From Torreya grandis (lineage: Eukaryota > Streptophyta > Pinopsida > Cupressales > Taxaceae): a stretch of DNA of 64,000 bases. The stretch lies in the NCBI GenBank assembly GCA_037957365.1, contig JARHVA010003168.1, forward strand, positions 191,501 to 255,500. Direction: 5' to 3'. The translations under genes were made by a program, and so were the position numbers. Shown piece after piece: positions 23,281-34,719 of the stretch; positions within the stretch are counted from its first letter, which is position 1; every line of letters begins with the position of its first letter. The notes under the pieces were generated by a model. The model searched no databases and was not told the origin of the DNA. It saw only the letters and a list, made by a program, of their open reading frames with translations.

Positions 23281-24440
23281 ATGGCAGTTCGAGGCCCCTG
23301 GGGTAACTCTTTTGGTCCACTAAATTTGACTCCACCCCTGCATGAACTTCCATGCAACTCAAGAAATAACTTTCCCAAATTCTTTGGTGATGGGAGAGTT
23401 CACCCTGATGAACACATTGCAGCCTTCAGCATAGCCTGCAGTGTGATAGGGGTGGAATTTGAGGACGTGGCAGTCAGGATTTTCATGGAAACACTACAAG
23501 GTGCCATTGTAGACTGGTTCTACCATCTGCAAACTAGATTAGTGACTGAATGGGACACACTTAAATCCAAGTTCAAAGCCAAGTTTAAGCCTGTAGAGGA
23601 TGCACATGCTTTACTAGCCCAGCTCACTCAAATGAAGAAGGAACCTCATGAGCCTATGAGGGATTTTATTGCAAGGTTTGACAAGCTAAGGAACAATATT
23701 TCTGTAATTTTTCAACCAACACCTAAAAACCTCAAATGCTTCTTCATCAACTCATAGCTACCTGAAGTGAGTTTTCTGCTAGGATGAGCTGGCCACATAG
23801 ACCTTGTTGTTGCTCAGGACTTGGCTACTGAGGTACAAGATGACCTTATCTTGGCAAGAAAGATAAAGAGAAATCTGAATAGAGGTAAATCCCCTTCATC
23901 TTTTGAGTATCCATCTACAGGCACCACGGATCAGATGGTGTAAAAGCTAGCAAATGACCTACTAGCCTTGAAAAGGAAAATGGCCCAAAGTATGTATGCT
24001 CCTCCTAATCAGGATATGCCAAGGAGGGCATTTCAGAATCAGCCATATCAAGGCAATGCTGCCAAGAATCAAGGGCAGCCAAATCATCTTCCTCCCCCAC
24101 AGAGGAACCTTGCCCTTGAATCACCTCCAACCAACTCAACAGTTGGATATCTAGAAATAGAACATGATTTCTCTTTCCAACTTGAGTTTGAGCAAGAAAA
24201 TGATGTTGATCTCTTCATGAAGGATCAAGAAGAATTAGTTGGTGACTCTCACATTAGTTTCTTGAATAACTAGGATGAACCCAAAAGTGAAGGTGAAGCA
24301 GTCAAAGGATCATATGCAGTATTCACCCGATCCAAGAATCAGTCAACCCAGTAGGTTAAAAAAGAAAAGATAGAGGAGCGACACCAACCAGCAATTTCAA
24401 TTGCTAAGTGGGGAACCACTCTACCTTTCTAGCCAAAGGA
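23281..24440 (+). pseudogene. Gag of the nested element
   Basis: An open frame starts at ATG 23,281, about 390 bases after the LTR. It encodes a typical plant gypsy Gag capsid: FFGDGRVHPDEHIAAF, then IFMETLQGAIVDWFYHL, then WDTLKSKFKAKFKPV and PHEPMRDFIARFDKLR. The first in-frame stop is at 23,755. The same frame continues to about 24,273 with several single-codon stops (CAG or CAA to TAG or TAA where it can be judged). It ends in a Q/P/N-rich region and an acidic tail, with an FTRSK motif near 24,325. A frameshift near 24,440 precedes the next segment. No zinc knuckle is seen. Gag would form the particle that packages the RNA. Confidence 0.8.
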
Positions 24441-24448
24441 CCTGGTGA

Positions 24449-25492
24449 TTGCCAGAAAAGTCCCCAAACATTTCTGCACCTTCAACTTCAAATTCGCAAG
24501 CCAGTCCTCCCCCTCTCAAAAACCAAAAGGATGAACTCCCATCCTCTCTTCTTAGTCCATTTCAATCATCTGACATAATTGATCATGTCAAGAAATCTAA
24601 AATTCAAATGACTAAATTTGAATTCTTGCAAGCCAATCCTGAGCAGTTGGACATTGGTGGAGAACTAAGTATGGCCCTATCTGAGGCAAAATTTGTGGTC
24701 ACCCAAATGTCGGCCCCTACAGCTCAAATTCTATTTGAGCCATCAAGTAGGGGTAATTACTTCTTGACCATAGAGGATGCTCATGTCTCAGCTAATGAAA
24801 GTCCTATAGCTGCCAATCCAGGATTTGATCCAAACAAGACATCAAAAGAATTGGTAGGGCGCAATACAAATCAAGAAGGATCTTCCATCTCTAATGAAGA
24901 GAAATCTGATAGAAGATTAGCTTCTGATGATGCTTGGATCCTGGAATATGATGGCAGCAATTCTTCCACTAATGTTGGAGCTGGGACTGTGTTGATATCT
25001 CCTCAAGGAGATATTTTTCTTTCATGCAAGTTGCAGTTCAGCAACACCAAAAACACAACTGGATGTGAATCTCTATTGCTCAGATTGAAGACTGCTCAAG
25101 ATGAAGATATCAAACTCCTTCACACCAAAGGAGATGTTGAGCTGTTGGTTTGTCAGGAGTTTGATGCTGACAATCAAAGCATGTGCAGGATTGGACTAGC
25201 AGAACAACAAGTTATGGTGGTGGACCATACTGTTGTACTCCAAAGTCAGCAAAAGGAACTCTTTGCCAAGAGAGTAAGGAGTTATGGTTTTCAGTTTGAA
25301 GACCACGTCCTACCATGGGGCAAGGAGAAGAAAGAGCCAAGAGGAAGACATAGAAGATTGGTTTCCTAGTGGAGAGTTATATTCGCTTGTCACCATTTTT
25401 TAGGACAAAATGGTTTCATGCTAGTTTATCAAGTTGGCTCACCATTTTCACTATCTCATAGTGGGTGGCATCTGAAGCACTTCAAATCTTGA
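24449..25492 (+). pseudogene. Fused linker / partial RNase H / integrase C-terminus
   Basis: One frame runs 348 codons with a single internal stop (TAG at 25,367). Residues 1-150 are a P/S-rich linker with KIQMTKFEFLQANPEQLD, like the segment before protease in related elements. At about 24,924-25,160 it reads DDAWILEYDGSNSSTNVGAG, VLISPQGDIF and IKLLHTKGDVELLV, the N-terminal half of an archaeal-type RNase H. Then, still in frame, it reads QSQQKELFAKRVRSYGFQFE and DHVLPWGKEKKEPRG and ends GWHLKHFKS, which matches the end of a gypsy integrase. Protease, RT, the rest of RNase H and the integrase core are missing. The deletions kept the frame, as expected if the fused product was once translated. 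Activity is unknown. Confidence 0.7.
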
Positions 25493-25702
25493 GGCATCAG
25501 ATAATATCATCTATACTTATGTATATTTGTATAGTCTTTAGTTCTATTTTATGCTTTTCATTTTCATTTTTGGCACCTTTCTTTTTGGGTAGCATGACTC
25601 CATATCCCAATGGCATACTTCAAGGCACTGGAGATTTTGGTTTCTACTCCCCTCAATTGTTCTAAGTTTTCAACTGAAGGAATTTCCTCAACTAGAGCTA
25701 GC

Positions 25703-28455
25703 TGTTGTCACCCAAAAATATCACTCATTTTTGGGACAACATTTGAACTATTTTGGTTTAACAGACCAAAATCCTCTCTCCCCTTTTCAAGAATTATTCT
25801 GAGCATTCAAGTTCTTCATTTTTCAAAGTTTTTCCAAAAATCTACAGACTTTGCAAGCTTGAACCTATGGACTCTACAGGAATAAAATCTATGGACTTTG
25901 TAGGCTAAGTTTTACGGGCTTCGCAGGTTGATTTTTACAGACTCTACAGGAAAGAAGCAAGCTCTCCACACTTAGGCGATTTCAAGGTTGGTTCAACAAC
26001 AAGGTTCAACCAAAATGTCCATCGACGAGCTTCTAAACAAAGATTGAACCGTTGAACCTTGAACCTTTTGGTTCAAGGGTTCAATGGATTCAAGGTTCAA
26101 CGTCATCAGCAAGAGTTAGCACTTCGACAAAGGTTCAACAAGTTCAACTGCTTTTAGGTTCAACAGCTTCAAAACACTTATCAAAGAGAAGGCTTGAACC
26201 ATTGAACCATTGAACCACTTTGATTCAAAGGTTTAATGGGTTCAATAGTTGAACAAGTTCAACGACCAAATGGTTCAATGTGTTTGGTTCAAAAAGATCA
26301 AAAGGACTTAGCCAAATAAAAAGAATGAACTGATGAACCATTGAACCTTGAACCAAAAGGTTTAATGAGTTCATAGGTTTAAAGGTTCGACCAGTGTGAT
26401 GAAGATCAAAGAGCTTAGAAAGAACAAGTGATGGACAAAGGATGAACTAATGAACCGATTGAACCTTGAATCGAAAGAGTTCAAAATTCAATGGTTCATG
26501 GGTTCAAAGGTTCAAAGGCAGCCTCAGTCAAGGAAAGAAGCAGCAAAAAGTTGGTTCAATCGGTAGGTTCAAGGGGCTGCCCCAAAGCCAAAGGAACAAG
26601 TGCCCTTATGGAGGGTGGTGAACCAAGGCCAAGAACCCTTGTGGAGGGTAGTGAGCAAAAACAAACAAAGTGAACTCCTTCAGAAAAATGAACAAGGCAA
26701 AAGGCAAAGTAGAGTCCTTCAAACAAATTGTCTGAAGGAATTCCTTCAGACATTTTATCTGAAGGAATTCACCTGGGAAGAAAGCCCAATCGAAAGTGAA
26801 GGAAAAGCCCAACTGAAAAGACAAAGTGTAGTAGAAGCTGCCACATGTCCATTATAAAGCAAAGTAGAAGTCACCACGTGTCATCTTCTGTAGGACTTTC
26901 AAAAGGTTTCTAAAGCTTCTATAAGCTAAGCGGAATACATCACATGTCTTGTTATGACTCAGTGAAATGTGACAAGTGTTTGCATTTGCATTTCCCTTTT
27001 GAATTTGCTCAGGCAAGACGTGTCATGGATCCCATTTTTTGTAAGTTTCTAATGAGTTTCATAACAACGAAAATTGCCACTTGTCAAAGACGCAGAAAGG
27101 ACCCCCCAAAAACTTAGACAAGAAGGGCAAATTAAGGACAAAGAAGCAACATGGATGATTCCAAAGGCAAATTCAATTAAAGTGACTGGCTGAAAAGACA
27201 GCCTGAAGACTCAAATTGCTACAGGGGAGAGAGGAGCGAGACCAAAGGACCAAAAATATCTTTAAAAGAGTTATTTCTAGTAGGTGAAATAGTGGATCAA
27301 GTAGACTTATAAGCGCACCAAATCAAGGACACAAGCCTATTTTTCTTCCATGAAGTAATGGCGAATTGGACAGCTACGCAAACATCAGGAAAAGGACCAG
27401 ATAGTCCATACTAGGAAGAGACATATTAGAGGAATGGACATGCCATAGTTATGGCAATGCACTGTTCCCAGCATGGTCCCTCCAGACATAACTGAAGGTG
27501 CATTGAAGGCATTCAATTTAGCATGGGCCTTTTTCATGAAAACAAGTGCCCAAGTCTTTCTTGGATCGCTCTATATTGTAATCTCTCATTGGTTACAAAG
27601 GAGATCTTCCTGAATATAGAAGCAAAACTCTACCCAAATTGAAAGGCAAATACTGAGACTTTGAGCTCAGATTGTATTTCATATTATTTTATCTAAATGA
27701 GAAAGCAAGTGATTCCCAGACTTTGTGTTGTATAGCTTGTATCATTTTAGGAGATTATTCTTATGTCTATCTTCTAAATGTGTTCTTGTTTATTTAATTT
27801 AACAAGTAGAGCTAGTGGAAGTGATAAGGAAGGTGTCCCGAAACCAATTACTTTCAGACTTTGTGCTGACATAATTATTTTTAGTGTGTGTGTGTGTTTT
27901 TTTTATATGTAAAGGACCTTGGGATGACTTTGTGCCCCCATTGTTCTTCATACCTCACTCTAGGTTGGTCAAGGTGGAGACTTTGAGCTACATCTTAGAT
28001 TGTTGGTTACTTTGGACCCAGTTACCAGTCACTTGTTACCAGAAAGAGTTCTATTATTTGCAAGAACAAGCACTTCTGAAAGAAGAGAAGTGCCTTTTGT
28101 TGCTTCACCAAGATTTCTACTATCCAGGAAGGGATCTGGCTCTTGGCTGAATGTTACTTCTAAAAGAAGAGAAGTGCTTTCACCAATCACCCAAGATTTC
28201 TCCTCTGTTTGTTAGCATCATCTCTGAAAAAAGAGAGATCAATGGTTCATTCCACCCCTGTGTCTTACTTTCTGCTTATATATATAGTATATAGCCTCCA
28301 CATATTTAATAGGGAACCTCCCCTTGATGAGAGGAGAGATTTGTCCCCTTTGTATGTGGTAAACCTACAACATTGGATGACCAATCTCCCTATGATGTGG
28401 TGATAGGAACTATTTTGGTCACCAGTTAGCTGGCCGACAAAATATTCACCCAACA
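25703..28455 (+). repeat. 3' LTR of the nested element
   Basis: It begins TGTTGTCACCC and ends CACCCAACA, followed by CATAA. Compared with the 5' LTR it has an extra tandem unit near 25,885-25,950 and a (TG)n run near 27,882-27,896. A classical polypurine tract is not seen directly before it (the preceding bases are CTAGAGCTAGC). Confidence 0.92.
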
Positions 28456-28460
28456 CATAA
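28456..28460. repeat. Target-site duplication CATAA (right copy)
   Basis: Matches 20,175-20,179. After it the coding sequence of the host gypsy protease resumes. Confidence 0.9.
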
Positions 28461-28656
28461 TATCTACAATGGTGACTTTTATAATTTTTATTGGTTGTGT
28501 CCTAGATTTGTTAGCCATGAAAAGCACATGAGGGGAAGGCCTCAAGGCTGGCCTACCCATCTTTTCCCATGCATTCCTTGTCAAGATATTAACCTCGATG
28601 CATGTGTCTATGAGGACTTCACATACAAAACATCCATCAATGGTGGCATTCACCAA
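28461..28656 (-). pseudogene. Gypsy retropepsin, N-terminal half
   Basis: The minus strand reads CEVLIDTCIEVNILTRNAWE, the active-site block of gypsy retropepsins. The family's catalytic D-T-G is changed here to D-T-C. It continues RPALRPSPHVLFMANKSRTQ, which is the usual follow-up. It is broken at the nested insertion; the C-terminal half is at 19,884-20,174. Confidence 0.85.
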
Positions 28657-28699
28657 GATCTCTTGATCATATTATGTATTCTATGTATGCCTAACCTCT

Positions 28700-31540
28700 C
28701 ACACCCTTTACATTCATGGCACAATAATTTCAGTTGGATTCTATTTAGCATGCTCTAAAAGTAAATTATTCAATAAGGGTAACAACCCTTCTATTTGTAT
28801 GAGGCACAGGATCTCTGTTAGTTCTTATACCTCAACCTCCTAGTTATCTTGCCTCTTGTAGGAGGTGGTAGCTTACACCTCTAGATCTCATTCTAGCTGG
28901 AGTTCTCCTTATAGGTTTTTAATGATGCTCATAGCCTATTACAAGACATCCTTCTAGTGCATCAGGTCAGTTTAAAGTACAACTTTGGGTTCTAGCCATG
29001 TGATGCACTCAATGAAACTTGGTTAGCATCTAAGTGGCGAATCCACTATGAGTAGTTGCCTTCACTTTAATTGGGTTTGTGTGGGTTAGTTGTACCTTTA
29101 GAGTCCACTTTTCCACTTTAGGTTTATGCCTAATCATTCATACACCTTTGTCGGTATCGAGCCAGCCTTGGGTCAAATTTTTATATAAGTCAAGCCATTC
29201 TTTAACCTTGTGTGTTCCTCAACAATACCCACACATTAGAAGTGTAGGGCAGGCACACTGATAGTGCTCAGTTGAATCATCCTTGTAACATGATCATGGT
29301 GGGAATATTCCTCCACCTCATCCTCTAGCACCTCTTTGTATTGTATAACTCACATTCTACTGACCATATCCCTTATTTCATTGGATTGTTTGCCCTCTAA
29401 CTACTACTGTTAGTTATTGTGCACCTCTCTCCATATTTTTGTGTATCTCATCGATTACATAGTACTAAAATATAGTATGAGTATAGGCATCACATAACCA
29501 AAAATATATGCTTGTGTTAACCTGAATGGCATGTTACAATAAAGGGTAATTTTGAACATCATGGGCCTTGTGACAAACCTCATAACTTTGAAGTAATGTG
29601 TGCACATTCCTTCGAGGATAGTTATTCTTGTTATGGCCTTCCATCTCACAAATGGTACATAATAATCTACTTTGAGAGTCTTACGATGAACTAGCAGTCA
29701 GTTTTTGGAGTTCATTAGCCATGGATGCAATCTACACTTACATGAGTGGGATAATCCTAGTGTTGTCACTTTTGACTGCCTCATCTCTAAGCATAGCTTC
29801 AAGTGCTTCTTGAGGATCTATGAATGTCTTCATAGAGAATACTCTTCTAAATGGTACTATAAATTCTCTAATGAACCATTACACATGTTTGGAGGGGTGA
29901 ATGTCATAAAAAAACTTAGAAAGAAGAGTTTTAAACCTAACATCATATAGGCACATGCTCTCTGGTATCCCTTGTATAATTTCCTTCAGCGTGGTGATTC
30001 TCTACTATTCAAACTTAGGAAAATTGAATTCCTTCAAGAATACTTCCTTCAAAATATCATAATAAATCATGGCCTAGTTAGGATCAAATTTCCTATACCA
30101 GGTATGAGTGTGATCAAGTAGAGTTATCACGAACTGTGCTACCTTGTGCTCTTATTGGGTTATACCCTGAGCGTGCCATTAAAGCTCACATTTTAACACA
30201 TGCTCAGTGGTCTTTTCCATGCCATGATATGTTGGTGAGTGTATTGTCATCTCATAATATATTTCTTGTGGGGTGGGCACTAACATCTAAGGCACTTGCC
30301 CCCTAGTACTTATCTTATAGGGGGTCCTCTAACACCTTCGATCAATGGGTTGGGTGTTAAACCCATTGTTATAGTTGGCATTATCGAAGTTAATGGTATA
30401 TTTTTATTCACTTGTGGCATCGAGCCACTTCCTGTAGGTTATTTCTTAGTCTACATAGCTCACATTTACTAAATAAAAATGCTTGTGCTCACAATTTGTG
30501 TTGTCAAACTAGTACCCAAAGGCCTAGATGTATCTTCACTTAGCTCCTCATAAGGGAAAACTTATTAAATCACAAAATTATAGTCTAAGTCTATAAACTG
30601 GTCAAAGTCAATGTGGACAATAGGGTTAGTTATCACTCTTATTTCTTCTCATGGGAGATTCAGTGCATGACCTAGAACCACAAGTTCAAAGGGGGTAGGT
30701 GTTTTTGGCATTTATTCAATGGTTAAATTCTATAGGTACCTAGCACATTCTTCACTTATCAATAATTGAGATCAATCTATAGCTTTATTATTACTCTCCT
30801 TGTGTTGCTAAAATTCAAGATATCCTTCCCCATGCCCTTCCTGCTCGCTATGGATTCTCTTAGCACTTCTAAGCTCTAGATCTTCCATCATCCTATGCCT
30901 TGTCTTATTATAAGTCTATTTCCTAAGCTCTTGGGTGTCAATTTGCTCATCCATTTCCATTGTACTTCACCTACACATACCCTTCTTCCCTGTTGTGTTA
31001 CTCAAACATGAAAGGACTTTAGACTTCCATTATTATGGTTTTAAATTCATAATCCACCATTAAATTCTTAAGATCTATGTCAAATTTTTTCACAAACATG
31101 CCTCGGGGCATGCACAAAAATTGATACTCTATTTCTTTAGGGTAAGAGTATGTCGATATTGTGAACTCAAGCACATAACTATGTAGCATTCCTTGCCACC
31201 ATTTGTCTACAGCTCTAGTCCAACTGGAATCAAGGTTCTAAAGTTTTTCTAAGCACTCTTTCATCCACTTAAGGCATTGTCCATAGCTTCATCTTTTTTG
31301 GGTTACATAGGTAGCCAACCATTGGTACACATGCTCAAGTAGTTTGCAAAAGAATACCTCATACTAAGCATTTTATAGGGTATTCTAGACCCACTTCCTT
31401 GGCTTCTATTCTTTATGGGATGGATTCTTCAATGCAAAGCTATCTTCCACCTATTCCAGCCAATGCTCGATGTTCTTGAGAGAGAGTCAGAGCATTGTTT
31501 TTTTGCACCATTGCAACAATAAAATTCAACACGAGTCCCG
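28700..31540 (-). pseudogene. Gag of the 23-kb gypsy element
   Basis: Read downward from about 31,520, the minus strand opens with an ATG-led segment (MVQKNNALTLS) shortly after the primer-binding block. A long N-terminal part follows (31,500-30,500) with NIEHWLE- and KWWQGMLHSY-type stretches. The capsid-like segment is at about 30,200-29,700 (e.g. TWYRKFDP, FLKEFNFPKF). Two zinc knuckles come next: LCTICEMEGHNKNNYP at about 29,613-29,663, whose last cysteine is now tyrosine, and YEVCHKAHDVQNYP, whose first and last cysteines are both tyrosine (C to Y, G-to-A type changes). About 0.8 kb of linker separates them from the protease. Many stops are present. About 1 kb of the N-terminal part lies upstream of the usual capsid. 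Confidence 0.7.
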
Positions 31541-31555
31541 ATAATGGAACCAAAA
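31530..31555 (-). other. Primer-binding-site-like block of the gypsy element
   Basis: On the minus strand, directly after the 5' LTR ending ...AACA, the sequence reads TTTTGGTTCCATTATCGGGA. This fits a decayed form of the TTGGCGCCGTTGxCGGGGA block that follows the 5' LTR in many Athila/Tat-type plant gypsy elements. Confidence 0.6.
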
Positions 31556-32865
31556 TGTTATATAAAAGGGTCGGTTATCTAAGTCATTTACTTTTTTACA
31601 TGTTTATCTAGTTGCCCAAGTTGGTTCTAGACTTGTTACAACTAGGTGCAAACATGAAATAAACCCATGACACTCAACATTTTTCCTTTGATTGCACCGG
31701 CATCAATTCACATAAGGTGCGAGCCTTATGCGCTCATCCAAAGCATAGTAAAGAAATAATTGGGGCTCATGTTGGGCTAGTCATGCTATGGTATAACTCA
31801 TTCTTCAAGGGAATTGGTCATTTATAATAATGGCATTTGTAAGTTTAGAGGTGTAAGCCATTTTAGGCTAAGTTGAGGGTCTATAGGTGCAAGGCCTATT
31901 TAGATAGCTACTTCTGGTCATATGGTCAAAATCTTATATCGGATTAATTTGTAGTCTTATGAGTGCAAGATGGTGTTTGATCATGCTTAGCATCCTTCAA
32001 GTGTTTATAGGGTTTAATGGAATATCTTAGATCAAGGGTTCATGTTGGGTTAGTGCTTTAATCACAGGTATCATGGCTTGGTATGGGATCTTTCCTACAC
32101 TTAGATTATTTCCACATAATATGTTGGCATCATCATAATTACAGGGACACCATGAACATTAGGAACTAAAAGCTTGCAAACAACATTCCTAACAATCAAG
32201 TTGAGTTTATAACACTATAGTCATCACCTTCATTATGCATTTAAATATAAAAGCTAAAGACATTAAACATAGACATAACTAGATCAAACTTTAATAGATG
32301 TAATGTTATTCTTCCTTAAATAGAGTTCAAATAAACAAAGTACATAACAAACGAGATAGATTAAATGCTCAACTAAAGCTACTAAAGGCCCAGAGGCTCA
32401 CATGCGATCTTGGGCACTACAATGGGGAACCTTAAGGGCATCCATGTTAATCCTAGTTTTACTGGTGGTCACTTCATGATGTCTGTAACCAATTTTGTAG
32501 GGCTTCATTGTATCAAAGTTACATTTTTGCATACTGGTTTGAGCTTGATTTTATAACCTATAGGGGCACCTTTTGCTAGTGTAGAGTTATACACATCGAT
32601 TATCAAGCTGGAGCTTTTCTCAATCATTTCATCAGCTCTATTACTTTACACCCTTCGTATTGTGACCACCATCTGCTTCCACTCTTTGGATATGCCCAAA
32701 ACATCATATAATTTGTTAGCCACCTACCAGTTGTATAAGGTGTGCATTGATTCATCCATATGGTGAAAAAGATATCAAAATATCAATCATCTTGAATGCT
32801 TTCCTCATGCTAAAGTGTTTTTTGAGTTGGTGCAGATCTATACTTAGCCAAAAAGGGGCCCAATA
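31556..32865 (-). repeat. 5' LTR of the 23-kb gypsy element
   Basis: Partner of 9,840-11,151, beginning TGTTATATAAAAGGGTC and ending GGGGCCCAATA on the plus strand. Its outer end has lost the expected CA (TA here) by one transition. Similarity to the partner stops sharply at both ends, which fixes the boundaries. Confidence 0.9.
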
Positions 32866-32870
32866 GTAGT
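32866..32870. repeat. Target-site duplication GTAGT (right copy)
   Basis: Identical to 9,835-9,839 and directly adjacent to the LTR end. Confidence 0.85.
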
Positions 32871-34715
32871 TTTCCTCTTTGTGTGGGTTTGTGTGTGAAA
32901 ATGGGTGTAATATGCTATATACAAGTGTATATGGTGATCTAGCTTGTAACTTGACACATATTGATTGTGGGTTATCCTTTGAATGCTTTAGACATGTAAT
33001 GAGAATACTTCTATGACTGATTTGGAAATAATGTAAAATAGGGTAGGATAACTTAGTTGTGCAACTAATTTTTGATCATGTCTAAGCTTGAAAGGTGTTT
33101 ACTAGAAGAATAATGAGTGGGATTTAACTTGTATTTATACCACCTATTTTGGAATTTTTCTTATGGAAGGGTTAATGAAAAAAATAGACCAACTTGTACA
33201 TATGCAAATATTTAAAAATTTGAAGTTTTGTGAGGTATAGACACATGCATTAGAACAAGGACACTAGCATTGATGCTAGTGTCCAAGTCTGAGCGCAAGT
33301 GTCTAGAAAGATATAAATTTGTTGAAGTTTTATAATTGAAAGTGAAGGATATATATCAAGTTTTCAACATATTGTGGGTTACATATTATCTAGGTAATCA
33401 AATTAAAATGTTCAAACTATAACATAAACATTTAAGTACAATTAGATGGTGAATACAAGCCTTTCAGTTGAAAGGCAAGTCAAAACTGAAGGGTATATCC
33501 ATGACTCATATTTGAAAAGTGTACAAGACTATCTTAACATATAAATCCATATTTGAGTATCTACACTATGTGTATTTTTTGTATATCTTATGCATTATGA
33601 CTTTTCTTGATCATAAAATTTGATAAAACATGCCATTTTTTAGAGGGATTAGTTATTGATGTGGGTTTTATGTACACCCCAAAAACGTTTATGAAGTAGC
33701 CTCTAACATTTTAGGATTAGTGAAAATTATTCACTCCAAGGCACAAGTTATTGGGTATTTAGTTTTGTAAACAACCTATTGGTGGAATAGCGATGAGTGA
33801 AGCAGCTTGTTTACCATGGATGGGTTGACTATGGATGAATCTGAATCTACTTGAGTTGGGTGGATTGATAATGGATCTAACCTATGGTGGGTAGGACCAA
33901 AAGAAACTCAAAAATAGAGAAAGATAGGGTAGAAAAGGAGGCTTGTGGACCACACCAAATGAAAATTTTCTAGGCCAACACTTGAATTAGAGGTTGGACA
34001 AGGAATCAAGGACCAATATTTGTTATAGGATATTGTAACACACCAATAATCAAACATGGTTAGGATTCAACAGGAACCAAAATACAAAATACTTAAACAC
34101 ATGAGATCAAAGGTTGTTGCATTTGTAAGACTGAAATAACACATCTATAAGGGGGGATTATGATTCATATGAAAAAGGCATTCAAATCAATAATAGCTCA
34201 ATATGAATAATAATATATCAAAAAGATACCTCATGCATAACCAAAATACTAAGAAATTGAAATGATATAACTTATTACATAATCCACAAGTTTGGAGAAG
34301 AATCATATTTTGCACATCAAGACTAAATTATAGAACTTCTCAGACTTTCCTATTAATATTAACAGCCAAAATTCTCCTCCCTTTAGGACTGAGAGGATAC
34401 AAGTATAAATAAGCTTGGGATGGGGAAGGCCTCATCTCTCAAGCAAAGTCTAAAAATACATATCCAAAAATAGAAATGTATGCTAATCTCATGAAAAGTA
34501 TGCATGTATAATAATGATTGCTCAAAATATAATTCTTCATCTAAAATATAATATAGACAAGTTAAATGAATTAGGAACTAGCAGTTCCATCTAAACTAGA
34601 ACATGCAAATACATATGACTATTTAAAAAGTGTTAATGCAGCACTATTAAAATAAGAAAACTATTACATAGCCAAAGTAAACACTGAAGTCGATGGAACT
34701 GAAGTTGTAGCTTGA
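32871..34715. other. Unassigned AT-rich stretch with a perfect palindrome
   Basis: No gene is recognised. The ancestral left neighbour of this sequence is 9,834. It contains the 12-bp-arm inverted repeat at 33,259-33,284. Toward 34,700 it merges into the end of the decayed minus-strand reading frame described next. Confidence 0.4.
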
Positions 34716-34719
34716 GTTG

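Larger units (their letters stand above)
20180..28455 (+). mobile_element. Nested, probably non-autonomous LTR retrotransposon
   Basis: An 8.28-kb element on the plus strand, inserted in the protease gene of the minus-strand gypsy element. Its LTRs are 2,714 and 2,753 bp, about 91-92% identical in sampled stretches, with termini TGTTG...CAACA (left copy ends CAAAA) and a CATAA duplication. The internal part is only 2.8 kb: a primer-binding-like block, a leader, gag, and a fused frame holding a linker, part of an archaeal-type RNase H and the integrase C-terminus. Protease, RT and the integrase core are absent. The Tat-like lineage is inferred from the RNase H type and the primer-binding block. 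It would depend on proteins from a complete relative. It is younger than its host element. Confidence 0.9.
9840..32865 (-). mobile_element. Full-length dead Ty3/gypsy retrotransposon (host of the nested element)
   Basis: This LTR retrotransposon lies on the minus strand and is bounded by two 1.31-kb LTRs that start with TG (plus-strand reading) and share about 85% identity by eye, flanked by GTAGT. In transcription order (descending coordinates) it holds the 5' LTR, a primer-binding-like block, gag with two zinc knuckles, retropepsin, RT, RNase H, integrase, an extra long reading frame, and the 3' LTR. Without the 8.3-kb inserted element its length is about 14.7 kb, large for gypsy but usual for Tat/Athila-type elements. 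Every coding part has stops or frameshifts, so it is inactive. The lineage call is inferred from the protein order and primer-binding block, not from a tree. Confidence 0.9.

Noticed and set aside
27882..27896. (TG)n microsatellite as a regulatory element
   Set aside because: Present only in the 3' LTR of the nested element, short, and best explained by slippage after insertion.
29455..29649. Minus-strand ORF of 64 codons
   Set aside because: The zinc-knuckle motifs of Gag lie in a different minus-strand frame here, so this ORF is a shadow.
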